NCBI RefSeq assembly: GCF_000735355.1
Contig: NZ_JMPI01000030.1
Location: 1-64,000, forward strand
Direction: 5' to 3'
Length of the DNA: 64,000 nt
Source: Buttiauxella agrestis ATCC 33320
GTDB lineage: Bacteria; Pseudomonadota; Gammaproteobacteria; Enterobacterales; Enterobacteriaceae
The position numbers and the translations under genes were made by a program. Below are positions 1 to 8,856 of the stretch, piece after piece (the stretch's first letter is position 1; each line of letters begins with the position of its first letter). The notes beneath the pieces were generated by a model that saw only the letters and a list, made by a program, of their open reading frames with translations, made no database searches and was not told the origin of the DNA.

Positions 1-37
1 AGTTTAGTTCAGCTCCACTCGCCGAGCAGGAAATCAT

Positions 38-625
38 TCACTTAATTTCATACCTCAGATAGTCCTTATTCATAAACAAGCCTGGCTCAATAGTAATGGC
101 TTCTTTATAAGTCGTCATTTCTGCCGTCAGCTCAATGTATTCTTTAAAATGGGATGTCATACGATGGGCCTGATATACCTCTTCGCTGGCGTAGATCTCA
201 TAGAAATACCAGCGGTTTGGGTTCGCTTTATCGATAGCGGCGCACATGGCCAGCTCCCCCTCCTCCAGCTTAATGGACGTTGCCATTTCGGGTAGAATGA
301 CATCGCGAAAAGCCTGCCCAGACTAAAGTTTCACATCAACGATGACGAGTTTATTTCTCGTGTTATCGCTTTGCACAATCTTTTTATCTGCAAGAAATTG
401 CGGCACCGTAGCAATTCTACGCTTATAACTCGCCTCCAGAATATCAGGTGATTTGCGCAAAAACGCTTTATAGCTCGCTGAATTCAGGTGCTGATCGTAA
501 GCATCACTATCAGCATAAATTTCAAATATATAAGCAACTGACGGATTCACTTTCTTTTTCGCTAAATACATCGCCAGTGTTCCGGCTTCACCGGTTACCG
601 AAGCCGTAATATTCTGTTCAACCCG
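38..625 (-). pseudogene. Broken ABM-domain (quinol monooxygenase-like) gene
   Basis: Two stretches in the same frame resemble antibiotic-biosynthesis-monooxygenase (ABM) domains. Each keeps the family's short block ending in FEIYAD/FYEIYA followed by a Tyr-x-x-His step. An in-frame TAG at about 323-325 separates them, and the next domain reads straight on as SGQAFRDVILPE. Upstream, the first domain can be read back only to a TAA at 626-628, with no ATG, GTG or TTG, so its N-terminal strand and start are missing. I infer a once-fused two-domain ABM protein that lost its start and gained an amber stop. The 3' half (38-286, start ATG) could still be made as a small one-domain protein. The substrate is unknown. 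Confidence 0.6.
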
Positions 626-1067
626 TTAAAGAGCAGTTTCTCGCGGTGATGATGCCTTACTGGAAACATATTCGACAGTTTATCCTTACTATTTAAAAAG
701 CACCGACAAGGCAAAGCGTTGATTGATTAATTAATGTTGAAAACAAAATAGTCGCCATCGGCATGACCTGACGAAATATGCAAAACCTGTTCATGTGCAG
801 AACCGATTTTGGGCCTGGGTCAGAACGGATCCCCCGGCATACGTTGCTTAATGACTCATTCAGTAACGAGACAGACCTTTTCCGCAATGTCATGTCAGCT
901 ATCCTGGGCCCTTATGTCAACTTATAGGTAAAACAGCTTTTTTGTCGCAGATCAATTTGTCATATTGACAGTAACTTACTTTCACCATGCATCTTGTCGG
1001 TGCCAGCGTCCGTCATCCGGTGTACAATTCCCGCTGATTTTTAACCGAGCAACATCAAGGAGAGTGC
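626..1067. other. Gene-free stretch upstream of yciC
   Basis: No credible gene lies here. A 66-codon minus-strand reading frame at 693-893 has no recognisable domain and no ribosome site. The right end should hold the yciC promoter; an AGGAGAG ribosome site lies just before the yciC ATG. In E. coli the position upstream of yciC is occupied by the divergent ompW, which is absent here, so this is probably a rearrangement scar beside the broken ABM gene. Confidence 0.5.
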
Positions 1068-1811
1068 ATGTCTATCACGGCGGGTTCTGTGTACCGTGAC
1101 ACGGGGAATTTTGTACGCAATCAGTTCGTTACTGTTTTACTGATTGCCTTGCTTTGTGCCTTTATTTCGGTTGTTATCGGTCACGCTTTTTCACCTAGCG
1201 ATGAGCAAATGTCTATCCTTAGTGAAGGGGATAATTTATCGAATAGCGTTGGGCTATTTGACCTTGTGCAAAACATGACACCTGAACAGCAGCAGATGCT
1301 ACTTAAAGCCTCTGCGGCATCAACGTTTGCAGGCTTGATTGGTAACGCTATTCTCGCGGGTAGCATTTTGGTTCTCATCCAGATGGTGAGCGCCGGGCAA
1401 CGCGTAAGCGCCCTTCGTGCCATTGGCACATCGGCTCCCGTGTTGCCTAAAATCTTTGTTCTGATGTTCCTGACCACTTTTGTCGTGCAAATCGGAATCA
1501 TGTTGGTAGTGGTGCCGGGTGTGATATTTGCGATTCTGCTCTCTTTTGCACCGGTGATGGTTGTTCAGGATAAAATCGGGATTTTCCAGTCACTGCGCAG
1601 CAGTATGCGCCTGGCCTGGGGAAATATGCGCCTTGTCGCCCCGGCGGTTATTAGCTGGTTACTGGCGAAAACGGCCCTTTTGATGCTCGCATCTTCATTT
1701 GCGGCGCTCTCACCCGCGGTTGGCGGGGTGATTGCAAACACGATAAGCAACCTTATTTCTGCGGTGTTGCTCATCTATTTATTCCGCTTGTATATGCTGG
1801 TTCGCCAATAA
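1068..1811 (+). CDS. yciC: YciC family inner-membrane protein (UPF0259)
   Basis: A 247-residue polytopic membrane protein. Hydrophobic segments lie at about residues 18-42, 85-110, 122-165, 190-212 and 217-243, as in E. coli YciC, which has the same length. The biochemical role is unknown; the family is linked with cell-envelope genes. The ATG is preceded by AGGAGAG at good spacing. yciB follows 58 bases downstream behind a hairpin, so the two are probably one transcript. Identification rests on overall sequence and the yciC-yciB-yciA order. Confidence 0.93.
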   Translation: MSITAGSVYRDTGNFVRNQFVTVLLIALLCAFISVVIGHAFSPSDEQMSILSEGDNLSNSVGLFDLVQNMTPEQQQMLLKASAASTFAGLIGNAILAGSILVLIQMVSAGQRVSALRAIGTSAPVLPKIFVLMFLTTFVVQIGIMLVVVPGVIFAILLSFAPVMVVQDKIGIFQSLRSSMRLAWGNMRLVAPAVISWLLAKTALLMLASSFAALSPAVGGVIANTISNLISAVLLIYLFRLYMLVRQ

Positions 1812-1821
1812 CATTCACCTG

Positions 1822-1850
1822 CTCCTGAGCGGCAAATAAACGCTCAGGAG
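1822..1850 (+). terminator. Hairpin between yciC and yciB
   Basis: Perfect 10-bp inverted repeat CTCCTGAGCG / CGCTCAGGAG with a 9-nt loop, followed by only a short mixed T stretch. It probably acts as a partial terminator or 3'-end stabiliser for yciC, with read-through into yciB. Confidence 0.5.
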
Positions 1851-1869
1851 TCATTTTACGGAACAGATT

Positions 1870-2406
1870 ATGAAGCAGTTTCTCGACTTCCTGCCGCTGA
1901 TTGTTTTCTTCGCATTTTATAAAATGTACGACATCTATGTGGCGTCTGGGGCGCTTATCGTCGCCACTGGTTTTGCGCTGGTCTACAGCTGGTACAAATT
2001 CCGCAAACTGGAAAAAATGGCGCTAATCACTTTCCTGATGGTTGCCGTATTTGGCGGCCTGACGTTGTTCTTCCATAACGATGAATTTATCAAATGGAAA
2101 GTCACCGTGATTTATGGCCTGTTCGCCGCTGCCTTGCTGATTAGCCAGTGGGTGATGAACAAACCATTGATTCAACGCATGCTTGGGAAGGAGATTTCAC
2201 TCCCGCAAACGGTGTGGTCCCGTCTGAACATTGCCTGGGCGCTGTTCTTCATTGCCTGTGGCGCGCTGAATATTTACGTGGCGTTCTGGCTTCCACAGAG
2301 CGTTTGGGTGAACTTTAAAGTGTTCGGTCTGACCGCTGCGACACTGGTCTTCACCCTGCTGAGCGGCGTCTACATCTATAAGCACATGCCGCAAGAAGAG
2401 AAGTAG
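1870..2406 (+). CDS. yciB: Septation/inner-membrane protein YciB (IspZ family)
   Basis: A 178-residue integral membrane protein with about five hydrophobic helices, the usual length of YciB (IspA/IspZ family). In E. coli YciB takes part in envelope integrity and interacts with division and elongation machinery. The sequence opens with the family-typical aromatic [10 protein letters not shown] segment. The ribosome site (GGAA, seven bases upstream) is modest. It is downstream of yciC and ends in a strong terminator. Confidence 0.94.
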   Translation: MKQFLDFLPLIVFFAFYKMYDIYVASGALIVATGFALVYSWYKFRKLEKMALITFLMVAVFGGLTLFFHNDEFIKWKVTVIYGLFAAALLISQWVMNKPLIQRMLGKEISLPQTVWSRLNIAWALFFIACGALNIYVAFWLPQSVWVNFKVFGLTAATLVFTLLSGVYIYKHMPQEEK

Positions 2407-2423
2407 TCCCCCTTCAGAAATGC

Positions 2424-2449
2424 AAAAACCCGCTCCGGCGGGTTTTTTT
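2424..2449 (+). terminator. Rho-independent terminator after yciB
   Basis: AAAAACCCGC-TCCG-GCGGGTTTTT hairpin with a T7 tail. The A-rich left flank lets it also work for the convergent gene at 2466-2894. Confidence 0.92.
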
Positions 2450-2465
2450 ATGTTCGAACATTATA

Positions 2466-2894
2466 TTACGAGGATTTATCCACGCTGGTGTTGTTGCCAG
2501 AGGTGAGAATGCGCACTTTATCTCCCTTATTAAACGTGATGCGTCCATCGTAACTCTGCGTAACCTGGATAATCTGCCCCGCATCGGTTTTGATCGTCAA
2601 ATCCACCTGCTGGGCGTTTTGCTGCTGGCTCTGACGGTTACGTGAAACCTGAGCGCCTGCAACGGCACCCGTCGCCGTCATGATGGTTTTCCCTGAACCA
2701 CCACCAAATTGGTTGCCAATGGCGGCCCCTGCAGCCCCTGCGGCGACGGTGCGCAGAGGATGGGAACGGGTTTGGCTCGTGGTAATTTGCGATTGTTGCA
2801 CCACACCATATTCCACCAGCGTTTTTGTCCCGGCAAAACTGGACTGGCTGGATAACGCAAGCAGACTGACAAAGATAAGTAAGTATTTCTTCAT
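2466..2894 (-). CDS. Glycine-zipper 2TM domain protein (SlyB-like, periplasmic)
   Basis: 142 residues. There is a signal peptide at 1-21 (cleavage near SSFA|G), then a glycine zipper at about 48-82 rich in GxxxG/AxxxG steps (AAGAAGAAIGNQFGGG), and a hydrophilic C-terminal domain that resembles the tail of SlyB (FNKGDKVRI here, FSAGQRVRI in the slyB product of this window). Unlike SlyB there is no lipobox cysteine, so it should be a soluble or zipper-inserted periplasmic protein rather than a lipoprotein. No clear Shine-Dalgarno precedes the ATG. Function unknown; an envelope role is inferred from the fold. Confidence 0.75.
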   Translation of the reverse strand: MKKYLLIFVSLLALSSQSSFAGTKTLVEYGVVQQSQITTSQTRSHPLRTVAAGAAGAAIGNQFGGGSGKTIMTATGAVAGAQVSRNRQSQQQNAQQVDLTIKTDAGQIIQVTQSYDGRITFNKGDKVRILTSGNNTSVDKSS

Positions 2895-3059
2895 ATTGGT
2901 TACAGTGTCGATTCAAAGTGAGCGTGATTTTGCCAGCCTCGCGCTAAACCCTTTAAGACATTAATGCTACCTGGTGACTGAAACGAGTAAAGCGTATTAA
3001 ACTTACGTCAGAAACCCGCAACACGATGATGAATTTCATCAACATTTTCAGGAATACAC

Positions 3060-3452
3060 ATGACCCAGCAAGACGCTCCTGCCGGAGAACTGGTTTTACG
3101 CACCCTGGCAATGCCCGCAGACACCAACGCAAATGGTGATATTTTCGGTGGCTGGCTAATGGCGCAGATGGACATGGGCGGCGCGATTATGGCTAAAGAA
3201 ATTGCCCAGGGTCGTGTAGTCACGGTTCGGGTCGACGGGATGACTTTTCTCAAGCCTGTCGCCGTTGGGGATGTGGTGTGCTGTTACGCCAATTGTATAA
3301 AACGCGGAAACAGCTCTATTACGGTGAACATCGAAGTCTGGGTGAAAAAGGTTTCATCCGAGCCGATTGGCCAGCGTTATAAAGCCACCGAAGCCGTATT
3401 TATCTATGTCGCTGTCGATACAGAGGGCAAACCTCGCCCTATCCCTCGTTAA
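3060..3452 (+). CDS. yciA: Acyl-CoA thioester hydrolase YciA
   Basis: A 130-residue hotdog-fold thioesterase that hydrolyses acyl-CoAs. The signature NGDIFGGWLMAQMD lies at about residues 25-38 and includes the conserved catalytic Asp. Length and C-terminus match E. coli YciA. AGGA sits six bases before the ATG. It belongs to the yciC-yciB-yciA neighbourhood; in E. coli tonB follows, but here the fimbrial island begins. Confidence 0.95.
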   Translation: MTQQDAPAGELVLRTLAMPADTNANGDIFGGWLMAQMDMGGAIMAKEIAQGRVVTVRVDGMTFLKPVAVGDVVCCYANCIKRGNSSITVNIEVWVKKVSSEPIGQRYKATEAVFIYVAVDTEGKPRPIPR

Positions 3453-3461
3453 TGCTGATAT

Positions 3462-3489
3462 AAAAAATGCGCCATTGGGCGCATTTTTT
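3462..3489. terminator. Bidirectional terminator between yciA and the LuxR-type gene
   Basis: AAAAAATGCGCC-ATTG-GGCGCATTTTTT. A and T tracts on both sides make it symmetrical, so it serves yciA on the plus strand and the fimbrial operon on the minus strand. It overlaps the stop codon of the LuxR-type gene by two bases. Confidence 0.9.
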
Positions 3490-4126
3490 ATAAACCTAGT
3501 TTGTCGATAAATAAATGGACAGGAGGGTTATGCATTTTCAAATTTTTGAGGAATCGTAACAACTCACAATCTGAATTTAAATTAAACTTACTCATCATCA
3601 AACGTTTATGGGCGCTCACTGTTTTCACATTAATCTGTAATAACTTCGCAATATCAACAATGTCATTCCCACGTAGAAAGTATTTAGCGATAATTGACTG
3701 TTGAGGCGTTAATGTCCGATACTTACACTGAAGGCATTTTTTGCAATTAACCTTTGAAGGTTTCTGCAAACTTTCATTCCATCCATTAATCACATTATAA
3801 CGAGCGGTAGATAATGGTTCTGAACGGTGAATGAAAATAATATCTTTAACGCATAATGGCAGTACATCATGGTAAGGTTTTTTATCACCATCAACGATAC
3901 CAATGATCAAGCCTGGTTTACTTCGGAATTTTAAAATTGGTTGGCAAACATACTCCGCGCCGGGAACGAAACTTTTCACGATAACATCAGCCTGAATGGC
4001 ATTTGTCTTCGTCAGCAGACTGAATTTCACCGATTTGTTTTGCTCACTTAGAAATAACTCCTTCAGAAGTAGCTCCATCCCTGTTCTATAAAGCGCATCT
4101 GAATCATCAACAGCAATATTCAACAT
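3488..4126 (-). CDS. LuxR-type HTH regulator at the end of the fimbrial operon
   Basis: 212 residues. A C-terminal LuxR/GerE helix-turn-helix lies at about 137-192 (LTPQQSIIAKYFLRG, then VKTVSAHKRLMMSKF). The N-terminal 120 residues look like a degenerate receiver (paired Asp at 7-8, no obvious phospho-acceptor Asp), so phosphorylation control is doubtful. An unusual cysteine trio (Cys128, Cys131, Cys134) lies just before the HTH and could bind metal or sense redox. An AAGG ribosome site lies six bases before the ATG. It starts 43 bases after the last pilin gene on the same strand, so it is probably co-transcribed and regulates the fimbriae. Confidence 0.8.
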   Translation of the reverse strand: MLNIAVDDSDALYRTGMELLLKELFLSEQNKSVKFSLLTKTNAIQADVIVKSFVPGAEYVCQPILKFRSKPGLIIGIVDGDKKPYHDVLPLCVKDIIFIHRSEPLSTARYNVINGWNESLQKPSKVNCKKCLQCKYRTLTPQQSIIAKYFLRGNDIVDIAKLLQINVKTVSAHKRLMMSKFNLNSDCELLRFLKNLKMHNPPVHLFIDKLGL

Positions 4127-4169
4127 AGTACACCTTCGAAGAATTTAAAAGCACTGTAAACCACAATAA

Positions 4170-4676
4170 TTATTGATAGATGAAATCAACATTCACAATT
4201 GAATTAAACGTACCACCCTTTGCATTACCCAACGGGCTAATAATTCGCGCAGATAATGGAAACGTCGCTTTGCGTGTAGACATATTTATGGAAACAACTT
4301 TTATGCTTCCGTTACCGTAAACTACTGAGTGATCAGCATTGGTTATTTGTAGGGCAACGTTTGCACCACTACCATAATTTTTAAATGCATTATTGTCATT
4401 AACATCAGGCTCACCAACAAAATAGGCAGTAACAAAAGGTGTTGACGCAGAGCAATCTTCCAACAATAAATCAAAGTTAGTCCAGCCTCCGCCCGTTCCT
4501 GCTTCCCGGATATTATGTGCGATGACTTTCCCCAAATCTATTTGCTTATACTCCGTATCAATATCTACAGTGCAGGGCTTGTCAACAACGCGCCCGTGGA
4601 TACTGATATCTTCAGCATTTGCCTGTCCGATTATCATTAAAAATGACAGAATAATTAGATAACAATATCGCTGCAC
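4170..4676 (-). CDS. Minor fimbrial subunit (type 1 pilin family)
   Basis: 168 residues from a GTG start chosen because AGGAGG lies four bases upstream and the protein then opens with a compact signal peptide (residues 1-21, cleavage ANA|ED). A TTG ten codons earlier is possible but would put the Shine-Dalgarno inside the gene. The mature part has the pilin hallmarks: GRVVDKPCTVD near the N-terminus, a second Cys near LLEDCSAS, and a C-terminal beta-strand ending in aromatic FIYQ for chaperone donor-strand exchange. It is the third gene after the usher and is likely a tip or adaptor subunit. Confidence 0.82.
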   Translation of the reverse strand: MQRYCYLIILSFLMIIGQANAEDISIHGRVVDKPCTVDIDTEYKQIDLGKVIAHNIREAGTGGGWTNFDLLLEDCSASTPFVTAYFVGEPDVNDNNAFKNYGSGANVALQITNADHSVVYGNGSIKVVSINMSTRKATFPLSARIISPLGNAKGGTFNSIVNVDFIYQ

Positions 4677-4712
4677 AAGGCCTCCTGACGGGCACGTTAT
4701 TAACAATAAGAA

Positions 4713-5243
4713 TTATTGATAAACAAATGAGGCCAAAATGACCGTACTAATATCACCTGGCTGCGCATTTCCCTGCGCACTATAAGCTGCCGTTTTTAAT
4801 CTAAAGGTCGCTTTATTAGATGCAACCGGCGCGGTTAACATACTGCCATTACTGATTGTCACACTTGTTGCTTTATCTTTAAGTTCTACGGAAGTATTCA
4901 GTGCTTTGCTCGCTGCCGTGTTTAACCAGCGAGTACCGTCAACAGTATCAGGACTGCCAGTAAAAGTGGCTTTAACGTTATTGGTACCACTCGGGCAACC
5001 TGTTAATGCCAGATCAAATTCGACCCATTGAGAATTACTGCCAGCAGACTGAAGTGAACTCGCGCCAATATCATCACCAAGTGACACAGTTAAAGGGTTT
5101 TGCCCCCCGTTAACAGTCGTACAAGGTGAAGCGATCACTCTACCAGTAATAAGAATATTGACATTATCAGCCGCCGCATTGGCATATCCTGTAAACAATG
5201 TGGCGAAAATGGCTGCGGAAATGATTTTCTTGGTGCTATTCAT
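4713..5243 (-). CDS. Minor fimbrial subunit (type 1 pilin family)
   Basis: 176 residues. The signal peptide runs 1-23 (MNSTKKIISAA..., cleavage after ANA). The pilin fold is shown by GRVIASPCTTV, a second Cys at LALTGCPSG and the terminal ASFVYQ donor strand. It sits between the adhesin and the other minor pilin in a tightly packed operon, so it is probably an adaptor in the fimbrial tip. Confidence 0.86.
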   Translation of the reverse strand: MNSTKKIISAAIFATLFTGYANAAADNVNILITGRVIASPCTTVNGGQNPLTVSLGDDIGASSLQSAGSNSQWVEFDLALTGCPSGTNNVKATFTGSPDTVDGTRWLNTAASKALNTSVELKDKATSVTISNGSMLTAPVASNKATFRLKTAAYSAQGNAQPGDISTVILASFVYQ

Positions 5244-5304
5244 AACTTTATTCCTTTATATTTTTGATGTCATATCTTGGACATGACATTCTGTTGTTAA
5301 TTTA

Positions 5305-6234
5305 CTACTGATAGGTCAGCGTTAATGTTGCGGACGAACTTGCGTCCCCCGTAGTTACCGTGGATTTGGTTTGATAATAACGTGCTATCAACGGTAATGA
5401 AGTTGCTGTGGATGTCGCTGTTTTCAAAAATATTGTTGAATTAAGCGTTAAGGGTGTTGAGCCATATACCAATTGCACGCCAATACCACTTGCCACACCT
5501 GCACTTCCCTGATTTGATAATTTCAATACACTGGTATTCGTGGTATCCGGATTTTGTGTTCCGCTCATTGTGACATTAACATTCGCATTAACATCACAGT
5601 TTAACCCCAGGTTTTGTGTATTTGTTTTAGGGTTAATAAAGCCTACCGTCGAACCAAATGTATTCACATTTACATCTCCAATCGGGAATGAAAGATCTGG
5701 CGTATTAATAGAACAAGCGACAGTGGTCACGCTACCGCCGGTTAATTGAACATTCATACCTATCATTGTGGTTGGACTGACGACCCTACCCTGTTGAACC
5801 AAGCCTGTCGTAAATACGCCACTTCCTGTTGGGCCGACTTTATAGAAATATAACGTACGACCATTCGGCCAGTATCCATATCGGTTGGCCCCCATTGCTA
5901 CAGGAGTTTGTTGGCCAAATGAAATACCCACACCTGGAATATTTGTTAGCCAGATTGGTTCTGTGCCTGTAACGGAAGACTGCACATTGAATATCATCGG
6001 AAACCATTTATAGCTCCACGTGGTGGTACAACCGAAACCCGCATTCGTTCCGGCGCTCACTACGGTTGCGATATTTGTGCCTACGGGAGTATCACGCTGA
6101 ACAATTATATTACCTGGATTAACCGTTAACGTTACGAGTGAAGTTCCACCAAAATCACACCCCGCGAAGACATTCGCTCCGCCGAATAATAATGGCAACA
6201 GCAATAATGCTTTAATTAGCAAATTCATAATCAT
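5305..6234 (-). CDS. Fimbrial adhesin, two-domain (FimH/LpfD-like)
   Basis: 309 residues, about twice pilin length. Signal peptide 1-24 (cleavage FAG region). The N-terminal receptor-binding domain (about 25-165) has cysteines near GCDFGG and GFGCTTTW and is rich in aromatics. The C-terminal pilin domain (about 170-309) has VACSINTPDLSFPIG, NLGLNCDVN and a final LTLTYQ strand. It starts three bases after the usher stop. Position directly after the usher and the double size support a tip adhesin. The ligand cannot be told from sequence. Confidence 0.85.
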   Translation of the reverse strand: MIMNLLIKALLLLPLLFGGANVFAGCDFGGTSLVTLTVNPGNIIVQRDTPVGTNIATVVSAGTNAGFGCTTTWSYKWFPMIFNVQSSVTGTEPIWLTNIPGVGISFGQQTPVAMGANRYGYWPNGRTLYFYKVGPTGSGVFTTGLVQQGRVVSPTTMIGMNVQLTGGSVTTVACSINTPDLSFPIGDVNVNTFGSTVGFINPKTNTQNLGLNCDVNANVNVTMSGTQNPDTTNTSVLKLSNQGSAGVASGIGVQLVYGSTPLTLNSTIFLKTATSTATSLPLIARYYQTKSTVTTGDASSSATLTLTYQ

Positions 6235-6237
6235 TCC

Positions 6238-8775
6238 TTACAGACATTTTGCTGCAATCTGCATTACAGACTCGTCTTTTTTAACTGTTGGCAAATCAGA
6301 TTTCACTCGACATGAATCCGTAGGGTCTCCCCCCCATTTAATTAGCATATCGATACGCTCAGATAATCCGGTCAGATAGACTTGTCCACTATCGCCAACA
6401 ATAAAACCTTGCTCTTTAACCCGAGTATTCACTGGTGTTGCAATAGCCCCAAACGGTACATATTCCCCGTTACTCCGTGTCACTGAAAGTAATACGCGAG
6501 CGCCAACACTGGCAATATATTCTGCGCGAACAATCGCACCTCGAGTCGGCACAACCGTTTTACTGGTCAGTTCAATTTCTACATCTTCAGGTGTTTGTTC
6601 TGGATCCAAGGTAATATCGTTTTTTCGGAACGGCGACAGATTGCTGACCACAGTGTAACCCCGGAAATCAGTTTTCACTCCCGTTTGGTTTGCGATACCC
6701 ACCCCTTTTGCACCAGGTGCTTTAACCAACACCAGAGTTTCACCAAAAGGTTGTGCCAACGTGATGCCATCGGCATGAGCTAATACACCGCCGGAAATCC
6801 CATAGTTCATGCGCTCGCTTCTTTTGTCATAACCGTAACCGGCCATAACTTCAGCATAAGTTCCGCGATAATCGGCATTCATATTGCCTGTCGCACCTGC
6901 GCCACTAGTGCCATAACCTTGTTGCACGCTCCAGCCAAGCGCATTTCCTTCCAGTGCGTTACCACTTAAACCGACAGAGTGAGTCGTATTACCCTGTTTA
7001 CTGGTGCTCATGTTGTAGTTCGCCCAGGTATTACTCAGGAAGCGATCCAGCGGCACGTTAATCGACAGTGAGAATTGTTGATCTTTATCATAAATTCGAC
7101 CACCGCTGCTGCCATTCGCCGTTGAGTTTTTACTGTAGGTGTAACCAAGCCCGTAGCTGATCCCATTCAACGAGTTGTTATAGCTCGCACCATAGGATTC
7201 CATGGTCTTGTTAATGCTCCAGTAATCTTCACGAATAGCCGTTAGCGTCAGTGCGCCAAAATCTTGCCCTAGTGACTGGCTTAACGTGGTTTCGGCGCGA
7301 TTACGACGACGCTCCGGATTAACCGTCTGATCGCTGTACGAGTCCAGTATTTCCTGCATGCTGTAATAGCCTGAAGTTGAGTAGCGATACCCGGCTATAG
7401 CGAAGTTGGTCCCTGTTTCTGCGAAGTTTTTGCTGTAACGAATCCGCCATGATTCACCACTGCTCTTCTCGCCATCTTTCGGTCTTGACCACCCCTGAGT
7501 CACATCGACAGAGATTGCTCCAATTTCGCCGAGATTTTTACCCAGACCCAGAGCCAGTGACTGATATTTGCTTGATTCCTGTAAACCACCATAAATAGTA
7601 AAACCATGTGGAAGACCGTAAATTGCCGTACCCTGCGCCAGCGGTGTATTTTCAACACTGCTGCTATACGAGCGATATTGCCCGGCTGTCAGGCTGTATT
7701 TCATGCTCCCTTCACGCTGCAAAACGGGCAGTGATGCAAATGGAATTATTAAATATTGTTCGCTGCCATCGGCCTCTTTGATGGTGACATACAGATCGCC
7801 AGATCCGCCGGTTGGAAACATATCGGTAATTTCAAATGCACCTGGAGCGACATAATTTTCATAAATGACATAGCCATTTTGGCGGATGGTCACTTGCGCA
7901 TTAGTTCGCGCAATGCCACGCACTACAGGTGCATATCCTTTCATACTGTCTGGCACCATGTCCTCGTCTGATGCCAACTGAGCACCGCGAAAAGGTATAC
8001 TGTCAAACACATCCGATGGTGATGAACTGTCACCTAATGTCATCTGGCTTTTCAGCGAAATAACATTACGTTGCAGGTAGGTATAAACAGAGTTCCACTT
8101 ACTCTGGCCATTGCCGTCTCGCGTCCACGTTGAATAATTACGTAGACGCCACGGGCCGAGGTTTGCGCCAGGCCGTAAATTGACATACTGACTATTGTCG
8201 CTTTCACCGTTATTTATCCGCGCATGGGTATTACTGCCACTTGCGCTGTAATTTAATAACAGTGCACTAATCCCTTCATCCCATGATTCTGGAGAGACAT
8301 AGCCGCGCGCTTGTTGTGAAAGCGCAGCCTGGGGAATGCTGAGCAATAATTTTTGTGTCGAAAATAGAAACTCAGATGAGGCCTGCGGAATAACCGCAAG
8401 ATTGACACATTTATCGTCTGTTTTTATTGCAGGAAAAAGCTCTATTTTTACGCCATAACTTTGCAACATCCCGGCAGATAAACAAGGCTGAAGCTTTGCT
8501 TCGTCATTACCTTCTTTCAATAAACTAAAGGTAATGTCCCGAGTGTCGACCATTTCATTATTAATAATGACATCAACCCGATATACCCCTTCTGCCTGCT
8601 CACCATTTTCAAAAGCGGCGAGATCAACGCCCTGTGAGGAAGGGTTATCTACCTCCAGTAATGCGGGATTAAAATAATCCCGCGACTGTGCCGATTCACT
8701 CATTCCTGAACATGCCAGCGCAATCCCACAGGCGAGAAAGGCCGGTCGAAACTGGAGACGATTATTTGCTATCAT
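6238..8775 (-). CDS. Fimbrial outer-membrane usher (FimD/LpfC family)
   Basis: 845 residues, typical for ushers. There is a signal-like N-terminus, the N-terminal chaperone-binding domain (YFNPALLEVD near residue 34), a large beta-barrel with embedded plug (GFTIYGGLQESSKYQ), and C-terminal domains ending in the usual cysteine pair (SCRVKSDLP ... AAKCL). It secretes and assembles chaperone-bound subunits at the outer membrane. Gene order pilin-chaperone-usher-adhesin-minor pilins resembles Salmonella lpf operons (from memory), placing it in the gamma-type ushers by inference. Confidence 0.95.
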   Translation of the reverse strand: MIANNRLQFRPAFLACGIALACSGMSESAQSRDYFNPALLEVDNPSSQGVDLAAFENGEQAEGVYRVDVIINNEMVDTRDITFSLLKEGNDEAKLQPCLSAGMLQSYGVKIELFPAIKTDDKCVNLAVIPQASSEFLFSTQKLLLSIPQAALSQQARGYVSPESWDEGISALLLNYSASGSNTHARINNGESDNSQYVNLRPGANLGPWRLRNYSTWTRDGNGQSKWNSVYTYLQRNVISLKSQMTLGDSSSPSDVFDSIPFRGAQLASDEDMVPDSMKGYAPVVRGIARTNAQVTIRQNGYVIYENYVAPGAFEITDMFPTGGSGDLYVTIKEADGSEQYLIIPFASLPVLQREGSMKYSLTAGQYRSYSSSVENTPLAQGTAIYGLPHGFTIYGGLQESSKYQSLALGLGKNLGEIGAISVDVTQGWSRPKDGEKSSGESWRIRYSKNFAETGTNFAIAGYRYSTSGYYSMQEILDSYSDQTVNPERRRNRAETTLSQSLGQDFGALTLTAIREDYWSINKTMESYGASYNNSLNGISYGLGYTYSKNSTANGSSGGRIYDKDQQFSLSINVPLDRFLSNTWANYNMSTSKQGNTTHSVGLSGNALEGNALGWSVQQGYGTSGAGATGNMNADYRGTYAEVMAGYGYDKRSERMNYGISGGVLAHADGITLAQPFGETLVLVKAPGAKGVGIANQTGVKTDFRGYTVVSNLSPFRKNDITLDPEQTPEDVEIELTSKTVVPTRGAIVRAEYIASVGARVLLSVTRSNGEYVPFGAIATPVNTRVKEQGFIVGDSGQVYLTGLSERIDMLIKWGGDPTDSCRVKSDLPTVKKDESVMQIAAKCL

Positions 8776-8856
8776 TATTAACTTCCTGCCTATTGATATA
8801 GGTCTATAATCAACAACCGTACCTCCCTGTACGTACTGGGGAGTATTAATACTGTA

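Noticed and set aside
693-893. 66-codon minus-strand reading frame between the ABM remnant and yciC
   Set aside because: No domain, no ribosome site and odd composition; no support as a gene.
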